Source of the DNA: UMGS1484 sp045661365
Lineage (GTDB): Bacteria; Bacillota; Clostridia; Oscillospirales; Acutalibacteraceae
DNA: 6,111 nucleotides
Assembly (NCBI GenBank): GCA_045661365.1
Contig: JAZRFL010000222.1
Location: 1-6,111 of the forward strand
Reading direction: 5' to 3'
In this document: piece by piece, positions 1-6,111 of the stretch
Position numbering within the stretch: position 1 is the first letter of the stretch
How the letters are laid out: every line of letters begins with the position of its first letter
Position numbers and translations under genes: made by a program
The notes under the pieces: generated by a model
Seen by the model: the letters and a program-made list of their open reading frames with translations, nothing else
Database searches by the model: none
Told to the model about the DNA's origin: nothing

Positions 1-31
1 CAACGCCTAACACCGCATAAGGATTTTTCAT
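1..31 (-). CDS. J-domain (DnaJ-like) protein, N-terminal start only
   Basis: Only the first ten codons are in the window. They read MKNPYAVLGV, the typical opening of a J domain (a short lead followed by a P-Y-x-V-L-G-V stretch). J domains recruit Hsp70 (DnaK) and stimulate its ATPase. The ATG (31-29) overlaps the TGA of the preceding DUF5685-like gene (30-28) in an ATGA arrangement, so the two genes are translationally coupled. The purine- and A-rich end of the upstream gene (GTGAAACAAAA) offers only a weak ribosome binding site, in line with coupling. The defining HPD motif lies beyond the window edge, so the assignment rests on ten residues plus the genomic context. It is more likely a specialised J-domain protein than the canonical dnaJ, because no grpE or dnaK is adjacent; that is inference. 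Confidence 0.7.
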   Translation of the reverse strand, partial: MKNPYAVLGV

Positions 32-888
32 TTTTGTTTCACCTTTCCAAAAACATTTTTTTGAACTTCCGCAAGTCCTAACGTTAAAATATTACGAATA
101 ATTGGGTTGAAATTCTTTAAATTCAATTGATCGTACGCGAAACAAGCTTCATCAATGCATACATTAAGTTGCCTAAGAGCAAATTCCGAAACCTGTTCAT
201 AGGTTGCTTTTTCCCCTAAACGACGAATAAAAGGATTGAAACGTTTTTTCATTGTGTCTTCCTGCCAATCGTCCAACGCATCAACCAAATACACCCATTT
301 CCCAATATTATATCCCAACCTTTCTAATCCCTGAGACAAAGACTCATCGGGAATATCATAGGAAAAAATTTTGGAAAGTGCCAGTGCTGTGGAATGACAA
401 AAAGCATCTAAACTCACAGTATCAGACTGTTCGATCCTTTCTTGTTCTTGACAAAACTTTGCAACAATTAATTCAATTTCAGGATAACGTTTAGCAGCCT
501 TTTTATGCCAACGAGATGCAAAAGGTAAAACCATATAGGCAACCAAACGTTTTCCAATCCCCTCATCATGACAAGTATCCTTTAGTTTATAGTATACCAT
601 TAGCATCGCAACCGCCGCTGAAAACGACAAAGATACATCATCACAACATACGTGGTTACACTTGGCAAGCGGATTGAAGGGGCATCTACCTTTTTTTACT
701 GCAACATTCGTATTGTTTGCCGCCATTCTAATCATAGCGAGAAATGTATAGTCAAAATTAAGTGTAAATCGTGCAAAGAAGCCATAGTCTTTGCGTAATT
801 GTTTACAAAGAGTACAGTACACCGCTTTATAGGCGTCAAATTCTCGTATCTTCATCTCCGGTTTATAGGTTTTAATATAACCAAACAT
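28..888 (-). CDS. DUF5685-like protein of unknown function
   Basis: This 286-residue protein begins MFGYIKTYKPEMKIREF, which I recognise as the conserved start of the DUF5685 family of Clostridia; its function is not known to me. What can be seen: a C25-x2-C28 pair, a second Cys cluster (C69, C77, C81, C82) that could bind a metal, and a largely helical body with no signal peptide. Two acidic stretches lie about 100 residues apart: K103-D104 to D108-E109, and D203, D206, D207, E210, D211 followed by R216-F-N-P. That spacing recalls the paired Asp-rich motifs of isoprenoid-synthase-fold enzymes, but this is a structural guess. The start ATG has a GGGGTG Shine-Dalgarno 8 nt upstream and a convincing promoter just before it. 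The stop overlaps the start of a J-domain gene, so the two products probably act together. Family assignment is fairly sure; function is open. Confidence 0.8.
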   Translation of the reverse strand: MFGYIKTYKPEMKIREFDAYKAVYCTLCKQLRKDYGFFARFTLNFDYTFLAMIRMAANNTNVAVKKGRCPFNPLAKCNHVCCDDVSLSFSAAVAMLMVYYKLKDTCHDEGIGKRLVAYMVLPFASRWHKKAAKRYPEIELIVAKFCQEQERIEQSDTVSLDAFCHSTALALSKIFSYDIPDESLSQGLERLGYNIGKWVYLVDALDDWQEDTMKKRFNPFIRRLGEKATYEQVSEFALRQLNVCIDEACFAYDQLNLKNFNPIIRNILTLGLAEVQKNVFGKVKQK

Positions 889-896
889 TGTTATAA

Positions 897-902
897 CACC
901 CC
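897..902 (-). promoter_or_regulatory. Ribosome binding site of the DUF5685-like gene
   Basis: GGGGTG on the minus strand lies 8 nt before the ATG at 888 and resembles GGAGGTG. It falls within a short leader of about 18 nt if transcription starts near 906. Confidence 0.6.
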
Positions 903-903
903 A

Positions 904-943
904 ATTTGCATTATTATATCACAAATATATATGAAATGCAAAT
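904..943. repeat. Perfect 9-bp inverted repeat around the promoter (candidate operator)
   Basis: ATTTGCATT at 904-912 and AATGCAAAT at 935-943 are exact reverse complements separated by 22 nt. One arm contains the -35 box and the other covers the predicted transcription start; the -10 box lies between them. Arm centres are about 31 bp apart, close to three helical turns, so two repressor units could bind on the same face. Because transcription should begin near 906, the two arms would not both be in the RNA, which points to a DNA-level site and not to a leader hairpin. No regulator is identified. Confidence 0.45.
913..941 (-). promoter_or_regulatory. Promoter of the DUF5685-like/J-domain unit (vegetative sigma type)
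   Basis: On the minus strand the -10 box is a perfect TATAAT (918-913) preceded by TGA, giving an extended -10 (TGnTATAAT). A partial -35, TTGCAT (941-936), lies exactly 17 nt upstream. The weak -35 match is offset by the extended -10 and by an AT-rich upstream stretch (T7 run and neighbours at 957-942). The predicted start near 906 gives a very short leader. The promoter sits 9 nt after the T run of the preceding terminator. Confidence 0.75.
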
Positions 944-950
944 AGAAAGC

Positions 951-995
951 AAAAAAACATCCCATAAACTGTAAATTCACAATTCATGGGATGTT
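951..995 (-). terminator. Rho-independent terminator of the uvrB-uvrA unit
   Basis: Read on the minus strand, AACATCCCAT (995-986) pairs perfectly with ATGGGATGTT (965-956). The stem continues through a G-U pair and AAUUGU/ACAGUU (one more G-U) to a GAAUUU hexaloop, about 17 bp in all. It runs directly into seven Ts (957-951). There is no T run on the other side, so it acts in the minus direction only. It lies 27 nt after the stop of the short segment that follows uvrA and separates that unit from the next promoter. Confidence 0.88.
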
Positions 996-1021
996 GATGA
1001 AATTAACACTTATGATTCGAT

Positions 1022-1192
1022 TTACAATACTCGCTGGGCGTCACCGCTGTCAACCAAGTCTCCATATACATAATCAATCTTGGCATTCGGAGCATATAGA
1101 TAGTAATCGGCTGATGTTTTGAGATATGCCGAACCATTTACAATTTTCTGAAATTTCACCATAACCTGATTTCCGTTGGGTTCCAAAGACAA
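1022..1192 (-). other. Short open segment after uvrA; small gene or gene remnant, unknown
   Basis: Directly after the uvrA TAA (1195-1193), the same frame stays open for 56 codons to a TAA at 1024-1022. The encoded peptide looks like real protein: its centre reads VNGSAYLKTSADYYLYAPNA and its end reads VYGDLVDSGDAQRVL. The first ATG (1162) would give 46 residues; its upstream sequence, GGAAATCAGGTT, is a poor ribosome binding site. Candidate starts TTG at 1192 or GTG at 1159 are no better. It sits between uvrA and the terminator, so it is transcribed with uvrA. Possible explanations are a small gene translated by re-initiation, the 3' remnant of a lost gene, or readthrough of the uvrA stop. 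The last residues loosely resemble the second half of a dockerin-type repeat, without the calcium loop, so I do not assign that family. Confidence 0.45.
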
Positions 1193-4018
1193 TTACAACA
1201 CTTGTTTTAAGTAGCGTCCCGTATGGGATTTTGAGCATGTAGCAATCACCTCAGGCGCACCGGCCACCACAACAGAACCGCCGGCAGCACCGCCTTCCGG
1301 GCCCATATCAATAATATAGTCGGCAGTTTTAATTACATCAAAATTGTGTTCGATCACGACAATGGTATTGCCACTATCCACCAATCGATGCAAAACGTCT
1401 AACAACCTATGAACGTCAGCCGTATGCAAGCCTATGGTTGGTTCGTCTAAAATGTAAATGGTTTTACCGGTTGGATTTTTACACAACTCACTCGCCAATT
1501 TAACCCGTTGCGCTTCACCGCCGGACAAGGTAGTAGCCGGTTGACCAAGTTTAATATAACCCAAACCAACATCACACAACGCTTGTATTTTTCGCTTAAT
1601 TTTAGGGATATGAGCAAAAAATTCCAAAGCCTCCTCCGCGGTCATTTCCAAAATATCGTGAATACTTTTTTCTTTATACTTAACTTCCAAAGTTTCGCGA
1701 TTATATCGTTTGGCTTTACATACTTCACACGGCACGTAAACATCCGGTAAAAAGTGCATCTCGATTTTGATGATGCCATCACCTTGACACGCCTCGCAGC
1801 GGCCACCCTTGACATTAAAAGAAAAACGACCGGGACCATATCCTTTCGCTTTCGCATCGGGTGTGGCAGCATACAACTCGCGAATATCATTAAATACACC
1901 AATATAAGTTGCCGGATTAGAACGTGGCGTTCTGCCAATAGGTGCTTGATTGATATCAATAACCTTATCCAAAAACTCCAATCCGGTAATTGCGTTATGC
2001 TTTCCTGCTTTTTTTCTGGCTCCATTTAATACATTGGCCAGATTTTTATATAACACTTCGTTTACAAGAGAAGATTTACCGGAACCCGAAACCCCTGTCA
2101 CACAGGTAAACGTTCCCAAGGGAATTGTAACATCAACGTTCTTCAAATTATTTTCCGAAGCACCTATAATTTGCAATGTTTTACCATTGCCGTCTCTACG
2201 TTTCACCGGAATCGGAATGGCTTTACGACCGGACAAATAATCAGCAGTCAAAGAATGCTTGCACTTAAGGATTTTATCGATGGAACCAGAACACAATATT
2301 TCACCACCGTGCACCCCGGCTCCCGGTCCAATATCAACAATATAATCGGCCGCAAACATAGTTTCGTCGTCATGCTCAACCACAACCAAGGTATTCCCCA
2401 AATCGCGCAATTTTTTCAAGGTCGCAATCAACTTCTCGTTGTCGCGCTTATGCAAACCAATACTGGGCTCGTCTAAAATATACAAGACCCCTGTCAAGGA
2501 TGAACCGATTTGCGTTGCCAAACGAATCCGTTGGCTTTCCCCGCCTGAAAGTGTGCCAGAAGAACGAGCCAATGTCAAATATCCCAATCCTACACTTTTT
2601 AAGAAGCCAAGTCGCTCTTTAATTTCTTTTATCACGCGCTCACCGATCATTTTTTCTCTTTCGTTCAATTGCAAAGAATCCAAAAAACTCAATAGATCGA
2701 TTACCGGCATACAACACATTTCGTAAATATTTTTATCACCAATGGTGACCGCCAAAGATTTTTCGTTAAGTCGCGCACCGTGACATTGCGGACATTCTTG
2801 CTCGGTCATATAGGATTCGATGTCATCGCGGGAATAGGAACTACCTGTACTGACGTACCGACGTTCCAAGTTATTGATAATACCTTCAAAGGAACCACTT
2901 GTTTGTATCGTTTTACCCATAAATTCACGTTCAAGCGGAATTTTCAAACCATCGGTACCGTAAAACAATGCATTAACCGCCGTATTCGGCAACAAGTGAA
3001 ACGGGGTATCTAATGAAAAATTATAATAATTTGCCAACGCGTCAAAATACATTTTTGCAATAGCGCCAAAAGCACCGGTTGTGTTCCAACCGCTGGCTTT
3101 AATAGCCCCTTGATTCACGGAAAGCAAACGATTGGGAACGATTGAATCGGGATCGATCTTTTTAAACGCACCTAACCCGTCACATTTTGTGCAAGCACCA
3201 TAGGGATTGTTAAAAGAAAACATACGCGGATTCAATTCATCGATGCTGATCCCGTGTTCCGGACAGGCATAATCTTGACAAAAGAGTTGTTCTTCTCCCT
3301 CTATAACGTCCAAAATCAATTGTCCTTCTGCCACCGATAGCGCTGTTTCTACCGAATCGGTCAAACGACTTTTTATATCTTCTTTAACAACAAGACGATC
3401 AACAACAAGTGCAATATCATGTTTTTTGTTTTTATCTAAAGAAATATCTTCAGACAAATCATAGATGTTTCCGTCAACACGCACGCGAACATATCCGCTC
3501 TTTTGAGCAGATTCCAATTCTTTCTTGTGTTCTCCTTTTCTGCCTTTTACAATCGGTGCCAATATTTGTATTTTCGTTCCAAGAGGCAACTGCAAGATCT
3601 TATCTACAATTTGATCAATCGACTGCTTGCTAATCTCTTTCCCGCAAACGGGACAATGTGGTATTCCAATGCGTGCATACAACAAGCGCAAATAATCATA
3701 TATTTCGGTTACAGTTCCAACCGTAGAACGCGGATTTTTGGAAGTGGTTTTCTGATCAATTGAAATAGCCGGCGACAGACCATCTATGCTATCCACATCC
3801 GGTTTTTCCATTTGTCCTAAAAATTGGCGAGCATAGGAAGAAAGTGATTCCATATAACGGCGCTGACCCTCGGCATACAAGGTGTCAAAAGCCAAAGACG
3901 ATTTCCCGGAACCGGAAACCCCTGTAAAAACAATCAATTTATCTCGAGGAATCGTGAGATCAACATTTTTTAAATTATTTTCTCTTGCACCTTTAATGAT
4001 AATTTTATCATTGGCCAT
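1193..4018 (-). CDS. uvrA: UvrA, excinuclease ABC subunit A (DNA damage sensor ATPase)
   Basis: UvrA dimers scan DNA, recognise distorting lesions and load UvrB in nucleotide excision repair. The 941-residue product has the normal family length and two ABC ATPase halves. Half I has Walker A GVSGSGKS (33-40), signature LSGGE (490-494) and Walker B D516-E517. Half II has Walker A GVSGSGKS (642-649), signature LSGGE (831-835) and Walker B D858-E859. Zinc-ligand sets are visible: C122/C125 with C409/C412, C252/H255/C276/C279, and C741/C744/C764/C767. In the second set a His replaces the usual second Cys. The ATG at 4018 was chosen because the protein then begins MANDKIIIKGARENNL, as in the family, with AAAGGAG 9 nt upstream; a longer upstream extension would run through the uvrB reading frame. 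The start overlaps the uvrB stop by 11 nt, so the two subunits are translationally coupled. The gene is intact and the identification is certain. Confidence 0.98.
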   Translation of the reverse strand: MANDKIIIKGARENNLKNVDLTIPRDKLIVFTGVSGSGKSSLAFDTLYAEGQRRYMESLSSYARQFLGQMEKPDVDSIDGLSPAISIDQKTTSKNPRSTVGTVTEIYDYLRLLYARIGIPHCPVCGKEISKQSIDQIVDKILQLPLGTKIQILAPIVKGRKGEHKKELESAQKSGYVRVRVDGNIYDLSEDISLDKNKKHDIALVVDRLVVKEDIKSRLTDSVETALSVAEGQLILDVIEGEEQLFCQDYACPEHGISIDELNPRMFSFNNPYGACTKCDGLGAFKKIDPDSIVPNRLLSVNQGAIKASGWNTTGAFGAIAKMYFDALANYYNFSLDTPFHLLPNTAVNALFYGTDGLKIPLEREFMGKTIQTSGSFEGIINNLERRYVSTGSSYSRDDIESYMTEQECPQCHGARLNEKSLAVTIGDKNIYEMCCMPVIDLLSFLDSLQLNEREKMIGERVIKEIKERLGFLKSVGLGYLTLARSSGTLSGGESQRIRLATQIGSSLTGVLYILDEPSIGLHKRDNEKLIATLKKLRDLGNTLVVVEHDDETMFAADYIVDIGPGAGVHGGEILCSGSIDKILKCKHSLTADYLSGRKAIPIPVKRRDGNGKTLQIIGASENNLKNVDVTIPLGTFTCVTGVSGSGKSSLVNEVLYKNLANVLNGARKKAGKHNAITGLEFLDKVIDINQAPIGRTPRSNPATYIGVFNDIRELYAATPDAKAKGYGPGRFSFNVKGGRCEACQGDGIIKIEMHFLPDVYVPCEVCKAKRYNRETLEVKYKEKSIHDILEMTAEEALEFFAHIPKIKRKIQALCDVGLGYIKLGQPATTLSGGEAQRVKLASELCKNPTGKTIYILDEPTIGLHTADVHRLLDVLHRLVDSGNTIVVIEHNFDVIKTADYIIDMGPEGGAAGGSVVVAGAPEVIATCSKSHTGRYLKQVL
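2066..2164 (-). repeat. Internal duplication in uvrA, second copy (ABC half II)
   Basis: Residues 619-651 of UvrA repeat residues 10-42 (encoded at 3991-3893): both read GA-x-ENNLKNVD-x-TIP, then a variable stretch, then TGVSGSGKSSL. By eye 24 of 33 residues agree, and the DNA is also clearly similar around both Walker A motifs. This is the ancient internal duplication typical of UvrA, not a recent repeat. Confidence 0.8.
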
Positions 4019-5987
4019 TCTTATTTTCTCCTTTAAGCATTGAAATACGATCGCGCAAATAAGCGGCATGTTCAAATTCCAGCATTTTGGCAGCTGCCCG
4101 CATTTCTTTTTCCAACTGTGCAATCAATTGCTCTCGTTCCTTTTTGGGCATACGAGCAACCGATTTGTGTGACAGTTCTTTTTCTTTGGTCGATATTTCG
4201 ATGATATCGCGAACATCTTTCTTAATTGTTTTCGGTATAATCCCGTGTTTTTGATTGTATTCCATTTGAATATTACGGCGGCGCTCAGTTTCTACGATTG
4301 CTTGCTCCATAGATGGTGTAACAGAATCAGCGTACATAATGACCTTGCCGTTGGCATTTCGAGCAGCACGACCAACTGTTTGTATCAACGAGGTGGCACT
4401 ACGCAAAAAACCTTCTTTGTCCGCATCTAAAATCGCAACCAATGATACTTCAGGGATATCTAACCCTTCACGCAACAAGTTGATACCGACCAGCACGTCA
4501 ATCTCACCCATGCGCAAATCTCGAATGATTTCCATTCTCTCCATCGTGTCTATATCATGGTGCATATACCGAACTTTAACCTGTAAACCCGTAAAATATT
4601 CTGTAAGATCTTCTGCCATTTTTTTGGTCAATGTTGTAACCAATACGCGCTCACCCAATTTTACACGTTGTAAAATCTCACCATATAAATCATCAATTTG
4701 TCCTTCGGTGGGCTTAACGATAATTTCAGGATCTAACAAACCGGTCGGACGAATGATTTGTTCAGCTGTTTCGGATGAGTGTGACAACTCAAAATCCCCC
4801 GGAGTAGCGCTAACAAAAATAACTTGGTTTATATGGTTATAATACTCATCAAAATTCAACGGTCTGTTATCATAAGCAGAAGGCAAACGAAAACCAAAAT
4901 CAACCAAATTCTTTTTGCGCGCATAATCACCACCAAACATACCACGCACTTGAGGCAAAGTAACATGGGATTCATCAACAAACATCAAATAATCTTCCGG
5001 AAAATAATCCAGTAAAGTAAACGGTTTGCTTCCCATGGGACGTCCGCTCATAACGCGAGAGTAATTTTCAATTCCTTTACAAACACCGATTTCACGCAGC
5101 ATTTCTATGTCGTGTTCGGTTCGTTGACGAAGTCGCTGTGCTTCCAATAATTTATCGTTTGCCTTAAACCATGCAACGCGTTCTTCCATTTCCAATCGAA
5201 TTTGTTCCAAGGCGAATTCTTTCTTGGCACCATCGATTACATAGTGGGATGCCGGATAAACGGCAACGTGAGACATTGTATTGAGAACCTCCCCCGTGAG
5301 CGGGTTGATTTCACGAATACGATCAATTTCATCACCAAAAAACTCAATACGAATCGCTTTATCACCCGAGTAAGCAGGAAAAATCTCAACAACATCTCCC
5401 CTCACCCGAAATTTATTGCGGGTAAAGGCAATATCATTGCGTTCATATTGTATATCTACCAATTTGCGAATAAGTTCATCACGTTCTTTTTCCATACCTT
5501 GACGCAACGAAATCACTTGACTACGATAATCAATGGGATTCCCCAAAGTGTAAATGCAAGAAACGCTGGCAACAATGATTACATCACGCCGTTCGCTTAA
5601 CGAAGACGTTGCAGAGTGACGCAGTTTGTCAATTTCATCATTAATCGCTGAATCTTTTTCTATATAGGTGTCAGTACCCGGAATGTAAGCCTCAGGTTGA
5701 TAGTAATCGTAGTAGGAAACAAAATATTCCACCGCATTCTTAGGAAAGAATTCCCTAAATTCACTGCAAAGTTGTGCGGCAAGGGTTTTGTTGTGAGCGA
5801 GAACAAGCGTAGGACGGTTTACTTTTTCGATAATATTCGCCATAGTAAAAGTTTTGCCGGAGCCTGTTACACCGAGCAATACTTGCTCCTTTTCACCGCG
5901 AAGGATACCTTTTGACAGCAAATCTATTGCTTGTGGTTGGTCGCCTGTTGGCTTGTAATTTGAATGTAAAATAAACTTATCCAGCAC
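4008..5987 (-). CDS. uvrB: UvrB, excinuclease ABC subunit B (damage-verifying helicase)
   Basis: UvrB is handed damaged DNA by UvrA, verifies the lesion with ATP, and recruits UvrC for the two incisions. The 659-residue product matches the family length. Visible features: a YKPTGDQPQAI opening (Q-motif region), Walker A GVTGSGKT (39-46), the aromatic beta-hairpin that clamps DNA (Y92-Y93, Y95-Y96, Y101, Y108), the DESH Walker B box (338-341), helicase motif VI QTVGRAAR with R540 and R543, and a C-terminal UVR domain (about 618-653) used to bind UvrA/UvrC. I chose the GTG at 5987 because AGGAG (6000-5996) lies 8 nt upstream and the protein then begins VLDKFILHSNYKP, as in homologues. In-frame TTG (6005) and GTG (5996) lie over or before that Shine-Dalgarno and are unlikely. 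Its end overlaps uvrA. It starts 31 nt after an upstream gene with no terminator between, so it is probably co-transcribed with it. Identification is certain. Confidence 0.98.
   Translation of the reverse strand: MLDKFILHSNYKPTGDQPQAIDLLSKGILRGEKEQVLLGVTGSGKTFTMANIIEKVNRPTLVLAHNKTLAAQLCSEFREFFPKNAVEYFVSYYDYYQPEAYIPGTDTYIEKDSAINDEIDKLRHSATSSLSERRDVIIVASVSCIYTLGNPIDYRSQVISLRQGMEKERDELIRKLVDIQYERNDIAFTRNKFRVRGDVVEIFPAYSGDKAIRIEFFGDEIDRIREINPLTGEVLNTMSHVAVYPASHYVIDGAKKEFALEQIRLEMEERVAWFKANDKLLEAQRLRQRTEHDIEMLREIGVCKGIENYSRVMSGRPMGSKPFTLLDYFPEDYLMFVDESHVTLPQVRGMFGGDYARKKNLVDFGFRLPSAYDNRPLNFDEYYNHINQVIFVSATPGDFELSHSSETAEQIIRPTGLLDPEIIVKPTEGQIDDLYGEILQRVKLGERVLVTTLTKKMAEDLTEYFTGLQVKVRYMHHDIDTMERMEIIRDLRMGEIDVLVGINLLREGLDIPEVSLVAILDADKEGFLRSATSLIQTVGRAARNANGKVIMYADSVTPSMEQAIVETERRRNIQMEYNQKHGIIPKTIKKDVRDIIEISTKEKELSHKSVARMPKKEREQLIAQLEKEMRAAAKMLEFEHAAYLRDRISMLKGENKNGQ
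4028..4034 (-). promoter_or_regulatory. Ribosome binding site of uvrA, inside uvrB
   Basis: AAAGGAG on the minus strand lies 9 nt before the uvrA ATG (4018) and within the last codons of uvrB (the LKGEN stretch). It fixes the uvrA start at MANDK and allows independent ribosome entry in addition to coupling. Confidence 0.85.
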
Positions 5988-5995
5988 TTGTCTCA

Positions 5996-6000
5996 CTCCT
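5996..6000 (-). promoter_or_regulatory. Ribosome binding site of uvrB (decides the GTG start)
   Basis: AGGAG, within GAGAGGAGTGAG on the minus strand, lies 8 nt before GTG 5987. This spacing supports that start over the in-frame TTG at 6005, which would put the Shine-Dalgarno inside the coding region. Confidence 0.85.
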
Positions 6001-6018
6001 CTCAAACAATTTATCTAC

Positions 6019-6111
6019 TTAATGTAGATTGATGAATTTTATCAGTTTATTGTAGTCCTCTCGACTAAAATAATGTGATCCTTTTCTTAAATGATATCCT
6101 ATATCACCTTC
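6019..6111 (-). CDS. 3' end of an upstream gene, possibly an alpha/beta-hydrolase C-terminus
   Basis: One minus-strand frame is open from the window edge to TAA at 6021-6019, giving 30 residues that look like a protein C-terminus: EGDIGYHLRKGSHYFS, then REDYNKLIKFINLH. The pattern G-Y-H-x-R-x-G-x-H followed by D-aromatic and F/I-rich helix and a final His resembles the ends of some alpha/beta-hydrolase esterases, where the H of the GxH element is the catalytic His; this is a recollection from a short stretch and is tentative. The gene ends 31 nt before the uvrB start. Only a 6-bp hairpin without a T run (6029-6013) lies between, so transcription probably continues into uvrB. The rest of the gene is outside the window. 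Confidence 0.55.
   Translation of the reverse strand, partial: EGDIGYHLRKGSHYFSREDYNKLIKFINLH

Noticed and set aside
904..943. Inverted repeat as a leader RNA hairpin or riboswitch
   Set aside because: The promoter's predicted start near 906 lies inside the downstream arm, so the transcript would lack the upstream arm.
1022..1075. Dockerin-type repeat at the end of the segment after uvrA
   Set aside because: Only the stretch VDSGDAQRVL resembles it; the D-x-N-x-D-G calcium loop is missing and there is no second repeat.
1642..2025. Minus-strand 127-codon open frame inside uvrA
   Set aside because: It is an out-of-frame shadow of the uvrA half-II region, where the uvrA frame encodes conserved zinc-module and ABC sequence.
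4019..4123. N-terminal extension of UvrA upstream of the ATG at 4018
   Set aside because: It lies wholly within the uvrB coding region in another frame, has no resemblance to UvrA N-termini, and the ATG at 4018 has its own well-spaced AAAGGAG.
4339..4842. Plus-strand 167-codon open frame opposite uvrB
   Set aside because: It is antisense to conserved helicase motifs of uvrB and has no ribosome binding site or recognisable family feature; the other plus-strand frames are rejected on the same grounds.
6013..6029. Hairpin ATCTAC-ATTAA-GTAGAT around the stop of the gene before uvrB, as a terminator
   Set aside because: The stem is only 6 bp, AT-rich, and is not followed by a T run on the minus strand.

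Overview
The window looks like chromosomal sequence from a low-GC Gram-positive bacterium, most likely a member of the Clostridia. The grounds are the AT-rich sequence, strong AGGAG-type ribosome binding sites, the uvrB-uvrA gene order, and a DUF5685-type gene next to a J-domain gene, a pairing I associate with Clostridia. Every gene I can support is on the minus strand, so the window is transcribed from high to low coordinates. I see no mobile element, CRISPR array, tRNA or rRNA.

Layout in order of transcription: (1) 6111-6019, the last 30 codons of a gene entering from outside, possibly the C-terminus of an alpha/beta-hydrolase; (2) 5987-4008, uvrB, starting with GTG 31 nt after the previous stop; (3) 4018-1193, uvrA, whose ATG overlaps the end of uvrB by 11 nt; (4) 1192-1022, a short open segment in the same frame as uvrA directly after its stop, encoding a protein-like peptide of unknown nature; (5) 995-951, a strong Rho-independent terminator that closes this unit; (6) 941-913, a well-formed promoter framed by a perfect 9-bp inverted repeat; (7) 888-28, a DUF5685-like gene of unknown function; (8) 31-1, the first codons of a J-domain (DnaJ-like) gene, overlapping the DUF5685 stop by 4 nt and leaving the window.

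The window therefore holds two transcription units. The first supplies UvrA and UvrB, the damage-recognition and damage-verification proteins of nucleotide excision repair. The two genes are tightly coupled, and their promoter must lie beyond the window edge or within the upstream gene; no LexA-type box is visible in the part present. UvrC is not here. The second unit couples an uncharacterised, all-helical-looking, Cys-rich and Asp-rich protein to a J-domain protein, which suggests a chaperone-assisted client or partner.

The core repair genes are ordinary. The parts worth a second look are the segment after uvrA, the operator-like inverted repeat around the second promoter, and the DUF5685/J-domain pair. 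I did not find evidence for a wholly new system.
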